DNA of 64,000 nucleotides from Nocardioides seonyuensis (GCF_004683965.1 NZ_CP038436.1:1-64000); one strand, 5' to 3'; counted from the first letter of the stretch, positions 38,701 to 46,221 are shown. Notes: generated by a model from the letters alone, not told the origin. Made by a program: numbers and translations.

Positions 38701-39458
38701 GACTTCAGGAACCCCTCGGCGTTGCCGCGGGAGCCGTCCGGGCCGATGTCACGCAGGCTGGCCGACCCCAACGGCACGAGCCGACGGGCGGCGTCGAGCA
38801 CGTCGACGACGGGCGCGTCCAGGCGGTCGGCGTATCGCACCGCGTTGGTGAGCACGCTCGTCAAGCCGGCCCGGTGGGCCATCGCGGCCATCCGGGCAGC
38901 ATGGTGGGACGTGCCGGGACCCCAGGTCGCCGCACCGCCCCGGCCGGCCCTGAGCCGGTGGGAGACCAGCTCGACGACGAGGTTCTCCCGAGGGACGACC
39001 TCGCACCACGACTCGATCACGGCCGCGCCGAGGTCGTCACGCCGTCGGGTCGCCGCCATGCCCAGGTCGGAGGCCGGCCCCAGCAGGACGACCACGTGCC
39101 CGCCGGACAGGTGGGGCGCGAGCAGGTCGAGGCCGGCCACGGGACGGCCCCGCTCACCGGCGAGGTGGGCAGCGGAGACCATCCGGCACACCGCAGCCCA
39201 GCCGGCCCGACCGACCGCAAGGAAGGTCGCCCGCCCTGCCCCGACCGCCAGGTCGACCCCGAGCACCGGGCGGACACCTGCCGAGCGGCAGGCGTTGACG
39301 AACTTGACCGCCCCGTAGGTGCCGTCGCGATCGGTGAGGGCGAGGGTGTCCATCTCGTGCTCGACGGCCCGCTCCACCAGGACGTGGGGATGAGAGGCGC
39401 CGAACTGTCGGGAGTAGCCCGACGCCACGTGGAGATGGACGAACGGATCAGGCGACAC
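35775..39458 (-). CDS. dnaE2: Error-prone DNA polymerase III alpha subunit (DnaE2)
   Basis: DnaE2 is the damage-inducible C-family polymerase of actinobacterial mutagenesis. The 1,227-aa protein has an N-terminal PHP-like region that begins PFVHLHVASGYSRQFGASH, where the usual HxHS metal motif is altered. It then has ARGSGAGSLVNYLLGVSG and the catalytic PDIDID at about 418-423. The fingers/HhH region (MSQFDKDDVEELGLLKLDVL; ISLFRPGPVKSDMITPYLEA; FASFGFCKAHAAAFALPTYQ) and the C-terminal OB domain (VAGVKVATQTPPVRSGRRVV) follow. The GTG at 39456-39458 is preferred over an upstream ATG at 39503 because it begins next to the PHP motif. It overlaps the HEPN gene by 11 nt. Confidence 0.95.
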   Translation of the reverse strand: MSPDPFVHLHVASGYSRQFGASHPHVLVERAVEHEMDTLALTDRDGTYGAVKFVNACRSAGVRPVLGVDLAVGAGRATFLAVGRAGWAAVCRMVSAAHLAGERGRPVAGLDLLAPHLSGGHVVVLLGPASDLGMAATRRRDDLGAAVIESWCEVVPRENLVVELVSHRLRAGRGGAATWGPGTSHHAARMAAMAHRAGLTSVLTNAVRYADRLDAPVVDVLDAARRLVPLGSASLRDIGPDGSRGNAEGFLKSGKEMHEVAEEVCRLAGMGDSETEARRLLARTRAVADRCALDPRADLGIGEIHFPEFDAGARGADVELRRRCEAAIGGRYGNAPRQRIWKRLDDELEIIKTLGYASYFLTVADVTDMIGAMGIRRAARGSGAGSLVNYLLGVSGVDPIRHNLIMERFLSPLRASLPDIDIDVESARREEVYRAILEKFGGERCVCVSMMDTYRVRHAVRDVGAALGMPPGEIDAIAKAFPHIRARDARLALRDLPELRASGLTGSWGGPGGLDLFFGLVERLDGLPRHIAMHPCGVLLSDATLLDRTPVEASYSGFPMSQFDKDDVEELGLLKLDVLGIRMQSAMAHAVAEVARVDGVEIDLDDEVQVPFDDVPTYSMISEAKTLGVFQIESPGQRELVGKSGIESFEDIITDISLFRPGPVKSDMITPYLEAKQGWKIARYFHDDLRPILESTRGVVVFHEQVIEIIARFARVSYAEADEKRRALGDTEGMAETKVWFHARALSHGYDLPLVERLWKVLESFASFGFCKAHAAAFALPTYQSAWLKAHWPAHFLAGVLTHDPGMYPKRLILDDARQFGVGVLGLDVNASEASYCVERSEQHPAGHAIRISLADVKGISEAEVARIVTARETPYVSLSDFFHRARVSRPVLERLVLAGGFDSVYDIDAGDATVQRRGRLTRRDLLLQAAELDRHARVLDRTSRGRGLAARRTLRPAAVRAAGAAELNSSDPAVRAAAQSRAAQPVRPADSVQLTLSLGDEPGGQGERATGLPEMSRHERMRAELEILGLDVSQHAVTPYAEFLDALGATSSRDLLRRRSRSELLVAGVKVATQTPPVRSGRRVVFLTLDDGTGPVDATFFEDAQAPCAATVFGSWLLLVRGELRRTGRRGVSLRATGAWELPRLHALWLQGRDSDEGIDLVRAELARLDRPVRTDDPADTSPQQRRVLVHSSGFQMSPYADIRPAGDSVKDVARKLWHRSPGSPG

Positions 39459-39900
39459 CGCTGTGCTCGCTCGCGTGGGGCACCGCTGCCCGACCGCCTG
39501 CACGGACGTGGGGCACCAGCCCCAACGACTGCTCCACCACGGCCAGGAACCGGTCGGAGTCGCGCACCAGGTCGTCGGCCTCGCGCTCGGTCACGGCTCG
39601 GGTCGAGCCCGCCTCGGCGGCTGCCCGCTTGGCAGCGCCGGCGGCGAAGAAGCGTGCCCACTCGGTGAGCTCGGGGGCCACCTCGGCCAGCAGGACCCAG
39701 GCGTTCTTCTGGCGGCGGGCCCGTGGCGCCGGGCGAGCCCGTGCCGCCAGCAGGGCGGCCGCAGCCTGCAACGCCGCGACGTGGGCGCAGGCGTAGCGGG
39801 TCGGGACGTCGCGCGCGGTGACCGCCTCGTGGAGGGAGGCGGCCGAGCGCTCGAGGTAGGAGTGGGTGGTCGCGGGCAGGAGGTGGGGAGACATCGTCAC
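39448..39900 (-). CDS. SAV_6107-type HEPN domain protein
   Basis: The 150-aa helical protein (PATTHSYLERSAASLHEAVT, RYACAHVAALQAAAALLAAR, KNAWVLLAEVAPELTEWARF, READDLVRDSDRFLAVVEQS) matches the SAV_6107 HEPN family found next to dnaE2 in Actinobacteria. HEPN domains are often RNases or nucleotide-binding partners; this family lacks an evident RxxxxH motif in the place I would expect, so catalysis is doubtful. The start is GTG (39898-39900); an ATG two codons later is possible. It sits between DUF6504 (6-nt gap) and dnaE2 (overlap). Confidence 0.8.
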   Translation of the reverse strand: MTMSPHLLPATTHSYLERSAASLHEAVTARDVPTRYACAHVAALQAAAALLAARARPAPRARRQKNAWVLLAEVAPELTEWARFFAAGAAKRAAAEAGSTRAVTEREADDLVRDSDRFLAVVEQSLGLVPHVRAGGRAAVPHASEHSGVA

Positions 39901-39906
39901 TCCCCC

Positions 39907-40260
39907 TCAGTCGACGCAGCCGACGAGCTGCCAGCGCCCGTCGGTCCAGCTGAAGGAGAGGTCGAAGACTCCGTCGTTGTCGACGCCACGGCCTGCCGCG
40001 ACCCGCCACAGCTCGCGCTCGACCAGCATGTCGGTGTGGGCCTGGGTGGGAGGGGTCTGGTCTGGACGGGTCTCGGCAGGCGACGTCGCCTCGTCGGAGC
40101 CCACCACCGCCCGCACTCCGGCGGACTGCCACCAGGGGCCGGTCTCGACCCAGTGCGCCAGCACCGCGCGCACCTTCCACAGCCGGCCGCGCCACAGGAA
40201 CTGGTCGGGCCCCTCGGTCTCGCCGCGTCGCACCTCGACGGGGTCGTCGTACTGCCTCAT
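39907..40260 (-). CDS. DUF6504 family protein, first gene of the dnaE2 operon
   Basis: The 117-aa protein begins MRQYDDPVEVRRGETEGPDQ and continues FLWRGRLWKVRAVLAHWVET followed by GPWWQSAG. It ends with ERELWRVAAGRGVDNDGVF and DLSFSWTDGRWQLVGCVD. This is DUF6504, a small family linked to actinobacterial imuB/dnaE2 loci. Its Trp-rich beta pattern resembles a small barrel; the function is unknown. The ATG (40258-40260) is used because GGAGG lies 4 nt upstream; a GTG one codon earlier would leave only one base of spacing. A LexA-type box lies about 100 nt upstream. Confidence 0.82.
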   Translation of the reverse strand: MRQYDDPVEVRRGETEGPDQFLWRGRLWKVRAVLAHWVETGPWWQSAGVRAVVGSDEATSPAETRPDQTPPTQAHTDMLVERELWRVAAGRGVDNDGVFDLSFSWTDGRWQLVGCVD

Positions 40261-40360
40261 CACGCCTCCACTGCACCTCTGGCAGGTTCTGCCTGCTGTC
40301 AGTCGACCCCGGGGCGACCCGGGTGTCGGTGGGGGTCGAGGTCACCGCCACCCGGGTCTG

Positions 40361-40376
40361 TCGAACGTTTGTTCGA
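40361..40376. promoter_or_regulatory. LexA (SOS) box
   Basis: The palindrome TCGAACGTTTGTTCGA is a perfect match to the actinobacterial SOS consensus TCGAAC(N4)GTTCGA. It lies 101-116 nt upstream of the DUF6504 start and, in the minus direction, leads into DUF6504, HEPN, dnaE2, methyltransferase and dinB. The preceding gene ends at 40454, so the site sits in a 193-bp gap that contains nothing else. No sigma promoter is clearly visible beside it. Confidence 0.9.
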
Positions 40377-40453
40377 ACACCCTGAACGGTACTACCCCTG
40401 TCCGACAGTCTCAAGAGAACGGCCCCGACGGACCGGAGGAACGCAGCCGGAGG

Positions 40454-40924
40454 CTAGACGTCGTCGCGCAGGTAGGCGGTGGTGTCCTTGCGCCACAGGA
40501 GGACCACGAGGAGCGCACCCAGCAGGATCAGGAGGACCGAGAGGACCACGAAGATCGTCGGCATCTGGTTCTGCAGGCAGACCGTGACCACCAGCGCTCC
40601 CATGAACGCCGTGGCCGTCAGGACCCAGCGCGCCCAGGGGAACCCGCCGGCCAGGAACGCGCCCAGGACCAGCGAGAGCAGGGCGAAGCCGACGAAGGCC
40701 ACCACGGCGAGGGCGACGAACCCCGGCGAGATCTGGTCGGCACGCAGCGCCTCGATCCCCCCTTGGGCCAGGATCTCCTGCGCGGTGGGGTTGCCCTCGG
40801 CCCACGTCATCAGGATGTCGTCGCTCATCAACCAGGTGAGCAGAGTGATCACGCCCGAGGTCGCCACGAGCAGGGCGAGCACCCGCAGGCTGTTGACCAC
40901 TGATCCCGGCATCTCGCGCGACAT
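40454..40924 (-). CDS. Four-helix membrane protein, unknown function
   Basis: The 156-aa product starts MSREMPGSVVNSLRVLALLV (ATG 40922-40924, with GGAGG 7 nt upstream). Four hydrophobic segments are seen: LRVLALLVATSGVITLLTWL, VALAVVAFVGFALLSLVLGA, WVLTATAFMGALVVTVCL and FVVLSVLLILLGALLVVLLW. They are separated by a loop DDILMTWAEGNPTAQEILAQ. I do not recognise a family with certainty; the layout is common among actinobacterial hypothetical membrane proteins. It stands alone on the minus strand, with the YbaK gene divergent 48 nt away. Confidence 0.7.
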   Translation of the reverse strand: MSREMPGSVVNSLRVLALLVATSGVITLLTWLMSDDILMTWAEGNPTAQEILAQGGIEALRADQISPGFVALAVVAFVGFALLSLVLGAFLAGGFPWARWVLTATAFMGALVVTVCLQNQMPTIFVVLSVLLILLGALLVVLLWRKDTTAYLRDDV

Positions 40925-40972
40925 GATTTCCCTCCGAAGGCACTTGCGGTCCGTGCTGGCTAGGCTCCCCCC

Positions 40973-41446
40973 ATGTCGAGTGAGCACCCAGCGATCACCT
41001 CGTTCAGAGATGAGCTCGTCCGGCGCGGCGGCACCGGTGAGGTAGTCATCCTGCCGGACAGCGCCCACACTGCCGCACTCGCCGCCGCCGCGCTCGGCTG
41101 CGAGGTGGGCGCCATCGCCAACAGCCTCCTGTTCGACGCCGGCGGCCACCCGGTCCTGATCCTCACCTCCGGCGCCCACCGGGTCGACACCGCCACAGCG
41201 GCCGCCCGGGTGGGCGTCGAGCGCCTCGACCGCGCCAGCCCCGACTTCGTACGACGCCACACCGGACAGGTCATCGGCGGCGTCTCGCCGTTCGACCACC
41301 CGGCCCCTGTCCCGACCTGGATCGACCCCTGGCTGCGCCGGCACGAGACGATCTGGGCAGCTGCGGGCCACCCCGCCGCGGTGTTCTCCACGACGTTCGA
41401 CGAGCTCCTCGCGATGACCGGTGGCACCGTGGCCGAGGTGGCCTGA
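40973..41446 (+). CDS. YbaK/ProX-type aminoacyl-tRNA deacylase
   Basis: YbaK-like enzymes hydrolyse wrongly charged tRNAs such as Cys-tRNA(Pro) or Ala-tRNA(Pro). The 157-aa protein shows the family pattern: AHTAALAAAALGCEVGAIAN with SLLFDAGGHPVLILTSGAHR, DTATAAARVGVERLDRASPD, FVRRHTGQVIGGVSPFDHPA, and a C-terminal GHPAAVFSTTFDELLAMTGG. The catalytic lysine expected in the SLLF segment of classical YbaK (K46 in Haemophilus) is not obvious here, as in the shorter actinobacterial branch. The ATG at 40973 is the only sensible start. Confidence 0.85.
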   Translation: MSSEHPAITSFRDELVRRGGTGEVVILPDSAHTAALAAAALGCEVGAIANSLLFDAGGHPVLILTSGAHRVDTATAAARVGVERLDRASPDFVRRHTGQVIGGVSPFDHPAPVPTWIDPWLRRHETIWAAAGHPAAVFSTTFDELLAMTGGTVAEVA

Positions 41447-41475
41447 CATGGAGGTCCGAGCATGGAGGTGACCGA

Positions 41476-42066
41476 GTGGACTCCCTGGCACTGACCTTCT
41501 CCACCGGCTGGGCCAGCGGCATCAACGCCTACCTGGTGGTGCTCGTGATGGGGCTGGCCGACCGGTTCGGCACGTTCAGCGACATCCCCGACGTCCTCGC
41601 ACGGTGGGACGTCCTGGCCGCTGCCGGGTTCCTCTACGCCATGGAGTTCATCGCCGACAAGATCCCCTACATCGACTCCACCTGGGACGCGATCTCCACC
41701 GCGATCCGTCCCACGGCAGGCACGGTGATCGGCGTGCTGCTCGCCGGTGACGCCTCCTCGCTCGACCAGGCGGTGCTGGGGGCCGTGGGCGGAGGCACCG
41801 CGCTGCTCTCCCACCTGGTCAAGGCCGGCGGCCGACTCGCCATCAACTCCTCCCCCGAGCCCGTCACCAACGTCGCTGCCAGCCTCACCGAGGACTTCGC
41901 GGTCCTCGGTGTCGTCTGGTTCGCCCTGGAGCACCCGGAGGCGGCCGCTGCCCTGGCCGGCGTCCTGCTCGCCCTGGGGCTCGTCATGCTCCTGCTGGTC
42001 GCCCGCCTGGTCCGCCGCGGCTGGCGGCGCTGGAAGAAGAAGGACCCCATCCACCAGGCGGCCTAG
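41476..42066 (+). CDS. DUF4126 membrane protein
   Basis: The 196-aa protein begins with GTG (41476) as MDSLALTFSTGWASGINAYL, followed by VVLVMGLADRFGTFSDIPDV. It has about four or five hydrophobic segments, a conserved MEFIADKIPYIDSTWDAIST loop and a basic end KKKDPIHQAA. This pattern is that of DUF4126, an uncharacterised membrane family. It follows the YbaK gene by 29 nt and precedes the flavoprotein by 27 nt, all on the plus strand, so the three could be one transcript. Confidence 0.85.
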   Translation: MDSLALTFSTGWASGINAYLVVLVMGLADRFGTFSDIPDVLARWDVLAAAGFLYAMEFIADKIPYIDSTWDAISTAIRPTAGTVIGVLLAGDASSLDQAVLGAVGGGTALLSHLVKAGGRLAINSSPEPVTNVAASLTEDFAVLGVVWFALEHPEAAAALAGVLLALGLVMLLLVARLVRRGWRRWKKKDPIHQAA

Positions 42067-42093
42067 CGGGACGGGGTCACTAGGGTTCACCGC

Positions 42094-43404
42094 GTGTCGG
42101 ACGTGGTGGTGGTCGGTGGCGGCTTCGGTGGCATGTCGAGCGCCGCGAGGCTGGCCAAGCTCGGCCACGACGTCACCCTCGTCGAGCGCTCCCACGTGCT
42201 CGGCGGCGCACTGGGCTCGGAGTCCAGCCAGGGCTTCACGTGGGATGCCGGCCCGTCCACCACACTGCTGCCGGCCGTGGTCCGCGACCTCTTCCGCAAG
42301 TCCGGCCGCCCGCTCGAGCGCGAGCTCGACCTGCAGCCGCTGGACCTCGTGCGGGAGCACCGCTTCGCCGACGGCTCCTCGCTGGCCCTCCCGGGCGGCT
42401 CGCGGGCAGCCCAGCTGGCCGCGGTCGAGAGCCTCGGTGCCGGACTGGGGCGGCAGTGGGTCGACCACGTGGCGTCGTACGGCGACGTGTGGGAGCTGCT
42501 GCGACGCGAGTGGTTCGAGCGGCCGTGGAACCCCGACCTGGCGCCCAAGGAGCTGACCTCGCTGCTGGCCTCGCGCGAGTCGCTCCACAAGAGGCTGCGA
42601 CGCAGCTTCAAGGACGAGCGGCTCAGGCTGGTCGGTGGGCACGCGGCCGTCGCCGACGGGCACGACCTGCGCAACGTCCCGGCCTGGCTGGGCATCACCT
42701 CCTACCTCGAGCAGCGCTTCGGCACCTGGACCGTCCCCGGTGGCATCGCCGCCCTCGGCGGCGCCATGGCCGAGCGGCTCGTGCTGCGTGGGGTCCGCGT
42801 GCTCACCAGCACCACCGCGGTCGACCTGGTCGTGCGCAGCGGACGGGTCGTCGCCGTCCACACCACGACCGGCGAGATCCCCGCCGACCTCGTGGTCGTG
42901 GCGATCGACCCGCGTCGACTGCCCTCGCTGGCGCCGTACGTCGAGCGGACGATGCCGGCGATCCCTCCGGTCGTGTGCCACCTGGGACTCGAGGGCGACC
43001 TGCCCGACCTCCCGCACGAGGTGGTGATCCACGGCGACCCGCTCCTGGTCGTGCGGACCGGCGGCAAGGCTCCCGCGGGCGCTGCCGCCTGGACACTCCA
43101 CGGACGCGGCCGACTGGCCGAGGACATCGTCGTCGCGCTGGCCCGTGGCGGGATCGACGTACGCAAGCAGGTCGTCGCACGGGTCGACAGGTCGCCGCGA
43201 GACCTCGTCGAGCAGTGGGGCGGGTCGCCCCACGGCGTCCAGTGGCGCGGGCCGCGAACCGCGCGTGAGCGACTGGGTCCCCGCACACCTGTCGACGGGG
43301 TCCTCACCGCCGGCGCGTCGGCCACGACCGGACCGGGACTGCCCTTCGTCGGTCTCAGCGCCGCCCTCGTCGCCGAGGTGGTCGGCCGGGCTGAGCGCGG
43401 CTAG
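42094..43404 (+). CDS. CrtI-like FAD-dependent oxidoreductase / desaturase
   Basis: The 436-aa protein opens with the dinucleotide-binding motif VVVVGGGFGGMSSAARLAKL, then VTLVERSHVLGGALGSE, and ends with GVLTAGASATTGPGLPFVGL, the FAD-binding C-terminal motif of the phytoene desaturase/protoporphyrinogen oxidase superfamily. The middle contains VPGGIAALGGAMAERLVLRG and TTAVDLVVRSGRVVAVHTTT. The presence of a polyprenyl diphosphate synthase gene nearby makes an isoprenoid substrate tempting, but no phytoene synthase is in the window. The stop overlaps the convergent SIMPL gene. Confidence 0.85.
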   Translation: MSDVVVVGGGFGGMSSAARLAKLGHDVTLVERSHVLGGALGSESSQGFTWDAGPSTTLLPAVVRDLFRKSGRPLERELDLQPLDLVREHRFADGSSLALPGGSRAAQLAAVESLGAGLGRQWVDHVASYGDVWELLRREWFERPWNPDLAPKELTSLLASRESLHKRLRRSFKDERLRLVGGHAAVADGHDLRNVPAWLGITSYLEQRFGTWTVPGGIAALGGAMAERLVLRGVRVLTSTTAVDLVVRSGRVVAVHTTTGEIPADLVVVAIDPRRLPSLAPYVERTMPAIPPVVCHLGLEGDLPDLPHEVVIHGDPLLVVRTGGKAPAGAAAWTLHGRGRLAEDIVVALARGGIDVRKQVVARVDRSPRDLVEQWGGSPHGVQWRGPRTARERLGPRTPVDGVLTAGASATTGPGLPFVGLSAALVAEVVGRAERG

Positions 43405-44009
43405 TTGAGGGTCCAGACGACGGTGACCGAGCAGGACACCGCCGTCTCGCCGGGCTCGAGTCCGACGGCGTCGCGAGACATGGCCAGCTTGGAGGCCACG
43501 CGCGGGATCGAGTCGCCCTGTGCGGTCGTCTCGACGATCGACTCCACCTGTCCCAGTCCGAGCCCGGCCATGCGGGCCAGGCTCATCGCCCGCTCGCGGG
43601 CGTCGCTGAAGGCTGCCTCGCGCGCCTCCGCGGCAGCGGAGGCACCGTCGGTCACCTCCAGCCCGACGCTGTCGACCCCCAGCGCGTCGCCGATCTTCTG
43701 CGCGAGGTCGGTGAGCAGGTCGCCCGCGACGGCCAGGTCGTCGCACATGATCGCGTAGGAGTGGCGGGCCTCGTAGCCGCTGCGGGCGCCCTCGTGGTCG
43801 TGGGTCGGGAAGACCGAGACCCCCGTCGAGGAGATGCGGGAGGGATCGGTGTGGCGGACGGCGATCTCGACGAGCGAGGCAGCCGAGGCGCTCATCGCCT
43901 CGTAGGCCTGGGCGACTCCCTCCCCCCGCTGGACGGCGACGACGCGGAGGACGGCGACGTCCGGGGCGACGTGGCTGATGCCGGATCCGGTGACGGTGAC
44001 GGTGCGCAT
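43401..44009 (-). CDS. SIMPL (DUF541) domain protein
   Basis: The 202-aa protein starts MRTVTVTGSGISHVAPDVAV and shows the DUF541 pattern: EAMSASAASLVEIAVRHTDP, ISSTGVSVFPTHD, YEARHSYAIMCDDLAVAGDL, DGASAAAEAREAAFSDARER and AMSLARMAGLGLGQVESIVE. SIMPL proteins are usually periplasmic or surface proteins of unknown role in stress tolerance. No signal peptide is visible in this one, which would leave it cytoplasmic unless secreted otherwise. Its stop shares the palindrome CTAG (43401-43404) with the convergent flavoprotein gene, giving a 4-nt overlap. Confidence 0.85.
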   Translation of the reverse strand: MRTVTVTGSGISHVAPDVAVLRVVAVQRGEGVAQAYEAMSASAASLVEIAVRHTDPSRISSTGVSVFPTHDHEGARSGYEARHSYAIMCDDLAVAGDLLTDLAQKIGDALGVDSVGLEVTDGASAAAEAREAAFSDARERAMSLARMAGLGLGQVESIVETTAQGDSIPRVASKLAMSRDAVGLEPGETAVSCSVTVVWTLN

Positions 44010-44028
44010 GGCGGCAGGCTAGCGGCGA

Positions 44029-44919
44029 TCAGACGGTGATCTGGAGACCGGTGAAGATTTCTCGCGTCGCGCGCGAGAAGTTCAGCGTGTAGAAGTGGAG
44101 GCCCGGGGCGCCATCCCCGAGAAGCTGCTCGCAGAGCTCGGTGGCGATCGCGATGCCCTCGGCGCGGAGGGCGGCGGCGTCGTCGGCGTGGGGCGTCAGC
44201 CTCTCCACCACCTCGGCGGGCAGGTCGCGCCGCGACAGCTCGGCCATGCGCTGCATCGAGCGGAGGCTCAGGATCGGCATGATGCCGGGAATGATCGGGA
44301 TGTCCACGCCGATGGCGCGGGCCCGCTCCACGAGGGCGGCGTAGTCGGAGGCACGCAGCACCATCTCGGTGACGGCGAACTCCGCCCCGGCGTCCTGCTT
44401 GGCCTTGAGCACCTGTGCGTCGGCCTCGAGCGAGGGCGCGTCGACGTGACCCTCGGGAAAGGCTGCGACGCCGACCCTGGCGTCGATGGTGCGCTTGATG
44501 AACGCCACGAGCGCGTCGGCGTGGTCGAGACCGCCCTCCGTGGGCGTCCACGGCGAGCCGGGCCCGCCGGGCGGGTCGCCACGCAGCGCCATCACGTGCC
44601 TGACGCCGGCGTCGGAGAGGTCGCGCAGGATCGCGGCGAGCTCGTCGGTGGTGTGACCGACGCAGGTCAGGTGCGCGACGGGCAGCATCGACGTCTCGCG
44701 TGCGATCCGCTCGACGATGCGCACGGTCGTGTCACGGGAGGAGCCGCCCGCGCCGTAGGTCACCGAGACGAACGTCGGCCGGTAGGGCTCGAGCTCGGTG
44801 ATGGCGCGCCACAGCTGCTCCTCCCCTGCCTCGTCCTTCGGTGGGAAGAACTCGAAGGAGAAGGACCTGTCACCGCCCTCGATGAGGTCGCGCATGCTGC
44901 GTCCCGGGTCCTGCGTCAT
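44029..44919 (-). CDS. metF: Methylenetetrahydrofolate reductase
   Basis: MetF reduces 5,10-methylene-THF to 5-methyl-THF for methionine synthesis, using FAD. The 296-aa TIM-barrel protein has FSFEFFPPKDEAGEEQLW, FVSVTYGAGGSSRDTTVRIV, VAHLTCVGHTTDELAAILRD, VRHVMALRGDPPGGPGSPW, AKQDAGAEFAVTEMVLRASD, IPGIMPILSLRSMQRMAELS and PGLHFYTLNFSRATREIF. All are MetF hallmarks. The ATG at 44917-44919 is the first good start. The gene is divergent from the polyprenyl synthase with 63 bp between; no SAM or B12 riboswitch fits in that space. Confidence 0.95.
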   Translation of the reverse strand: MTQDPGRSMRDLIEGGDRSFSFEFFPPKDEAGEEQLWRAITELEPYRPTFVSVTYGAGGSSRDTTVRIVERIARETSMLPVAHLTCVGHTTDELAAILRDLSDAGVRHVMALRGDPPGGPGSPWTPTEGGLDHADALVAFIKRTIDARVGVAAFPEGHVDAPSLEADAQVLKAKQDAGAEFAVTEMVLRASDYAALVERARAIGVDIPIIPGIMPILSLRSMQRMAELSRRDLPAEVVERLTPHADDAAALRAEGIAIATELCEQLLGDGAPGLHFYTLNFSRATREIFTGLQITV

Positions 44920-44982
44920 GGGGCAGAGCCTAGGGAGCCACGCGCCGATCAGCGTGATCGTCCCACTGGTTAGGCTCCGTGC

Positions 44983-46050
44983 GTGAGCGCATCCTGGGAT
45001 CCCGACACCTTCCGCGTCGGGGTGCAGGGCGTGCTCGACGACTTCCTCGACCACCAGGCCACCCTCCTGGCGCCCCTGGGTCCCGATGCCACCCGGCTGC
45101 TCGCCGAGGCCCGCACCTCGGTCACGGGCGGCAAGCGGTTCCGCGCCGCCTTCTGCCACTGGGGGCACCGGGCGGTCGCGCCGGCCAACGACCACCCCGA
45201 GTCCCTGGCTCGAGCCTGCGCCTCGCTCGAGCTGCTCCATGCCAGCGCGCTGGTCCACGACGACTACATGGACGCCTCCGACACCAGGCGCGGCCGCCCC
45301 TCGACGCACCGCACCTTCGAGGCCGAGCACCGTGCGGCGGGCTGGCGGGGCGACCCCGAGCAGTACGGCGCCGCCGCGGCGATCCTGCTCGGCGACCTGC
45401 TGCTGGGATGGGCCGAGGAGATGCTCCGCGGCAGCGGCTTCCCGCCCGAGCGCGTCCTGGACGGACAGCGGGTCTTCGACCTGTGCCGCAACGAGGTGAT
45501 CGCCGGCCAGTTCCTCGACGTGTCGGTGCAGGCACGGGGGCGTGCCGACGTCGACACGGCCATGACCGTGCTGCGCTACAAGTCGGCGAAGTACTCCATC
45601 GAGCGTCCCCTCCACGTGGGGGCCGCGCTCGCCGGAGCCACGGCTGACCAGCTCGACCTGCTCTCCCGGTTCGGGTTGCCGCTCGGTGAGGCGTTCCAGC
45701 TCCGAGACGACCTCCTCGGGGTCTTCGGCGACCCCGACACGACGGGCAAGCCTGCGGGCGACGACCTGGTCGAGGGCAAGCGGACCGTGCTCGTGGCGCT
45801 CGCGCTCGACGGTGCCTCGCCCGCCGAGGCGGAGCGGCTCGACGCAGCCCTCGGCACCGACCTGAGCCGTGCCGACGTCGACGAGCTGCGGACCGTCATC
45901 GATGGTTCCGGGGCGCGCCAGCGCGTGGAGTCGATGATCACCGACCTCGCGGAGCAGGCGGTCACCGCACTCGGCGCCGCCGATGTCGACCCCCAGGCCC
46001 GTGGGGCGCTCACCGAGCTGGCGGCGGCAGCGACCCAGCGGACAGTCTGA
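44983..46050 (+). CDS. idsA: Polyprenyl diphosphate synthase (geranylgeranyl-type)
   Basis: The 355-aa trans-prenyltransferase makes linear isoprenoid diphosphates from IPP and allylic primers. It has the first aspartate-rich motif HDDYMDASDTRRG (residues 92-104, DDxxD), the conserved GGKRFRAAFCHWG (49-61), GDLLLGWAEEML, KSAKYSIERPLHVGAALAG, and the second motif FQLRDDLLGVFGD (238-250). Bulky residues before the first motif (HASAL) suggest a C15-C20 product, which is inference. The GTG at 44983 is used. Gene order next to metF mirrors idsA2 in mycobacteria. Confidence 0.9.
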   Translation: MSASWDPDTFRVGVQGVLDDFLDHQATLLAPLGPDATRLLAEARTSVTGGKRFRAAFCHWGHRAVAPANDHPESLARACASLELLHASALVHDDYMDASDTRRGRPSTHRTFEAEHRAAGWRGDPEQYGAAAAILLGDLLLGWAEEMLRGSGFPPERVLDGQRVFDLCRNEVIAGQFLDVSVQARGRADVDTAMTVLRYKSAKYSIERPLHVGAALAGATADQLDLLSRFGLPLGEAFQLRDDLLGVFGDPDTTGKPAGDDLVEGKRTVLVALALDGASPAEAERLDAALGTDLSRADVDELRTVIDGSGARQRVESMITDLAEQAVTALGAADVDPQARGALTELAAAATQRTV

Positions 46051-46205
46051 GCGTCGCGTCCCGATCTGATCCGGCCCGGTTCAGCTCACAGCGCAGGGGC
46101 CAGCGTGTTGTGTTCCGGGACAGGCCACCTCACGGCGGCCAGCAGGCCGGTTGTGTCACGGGCTGTGGCGCCACGGCCCGCGATCGACGTCGGGATGCGA
46201 CCACC

Positions 46206-46221
46206 GTCGTGACACCACGAC
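46206..46221 (-). terminator. Weak hairpin downstream of barstar
   Basis: GTCGTG-acac-CACGAC is a perfect 6-bp stem about 50 nt past the barstar stop, in the convergent gap between idsA and barstar. No T-tract follows. The 219-bp gap (46051-46269) otherwise holds no gene. Confidence 0.3.

Noticed and set aside
37692..39668. Long plus-strand frame (658 codons) opposite dnaE2
   Set aside because: It is the antisense shadow of a high-GC coding region. The minus strand encodes a complete DnaE2 with all motifs; the plus frame shows no recognisable domain and a biased composition.
40960..43746. 928-codon minus-strand frame across the YbaK, DUF4126 and CrtI-like genes
   Set aside because: Three recognised plus-strand genes occupy the same DNA. 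The long frame results from codon bias at high GC.
44920..44982. Riboswitch upstream of metF
   Set aside because: Only 63 bp separate metF from the divergent idsA and no conserved SAM or cobalamin core is visible.
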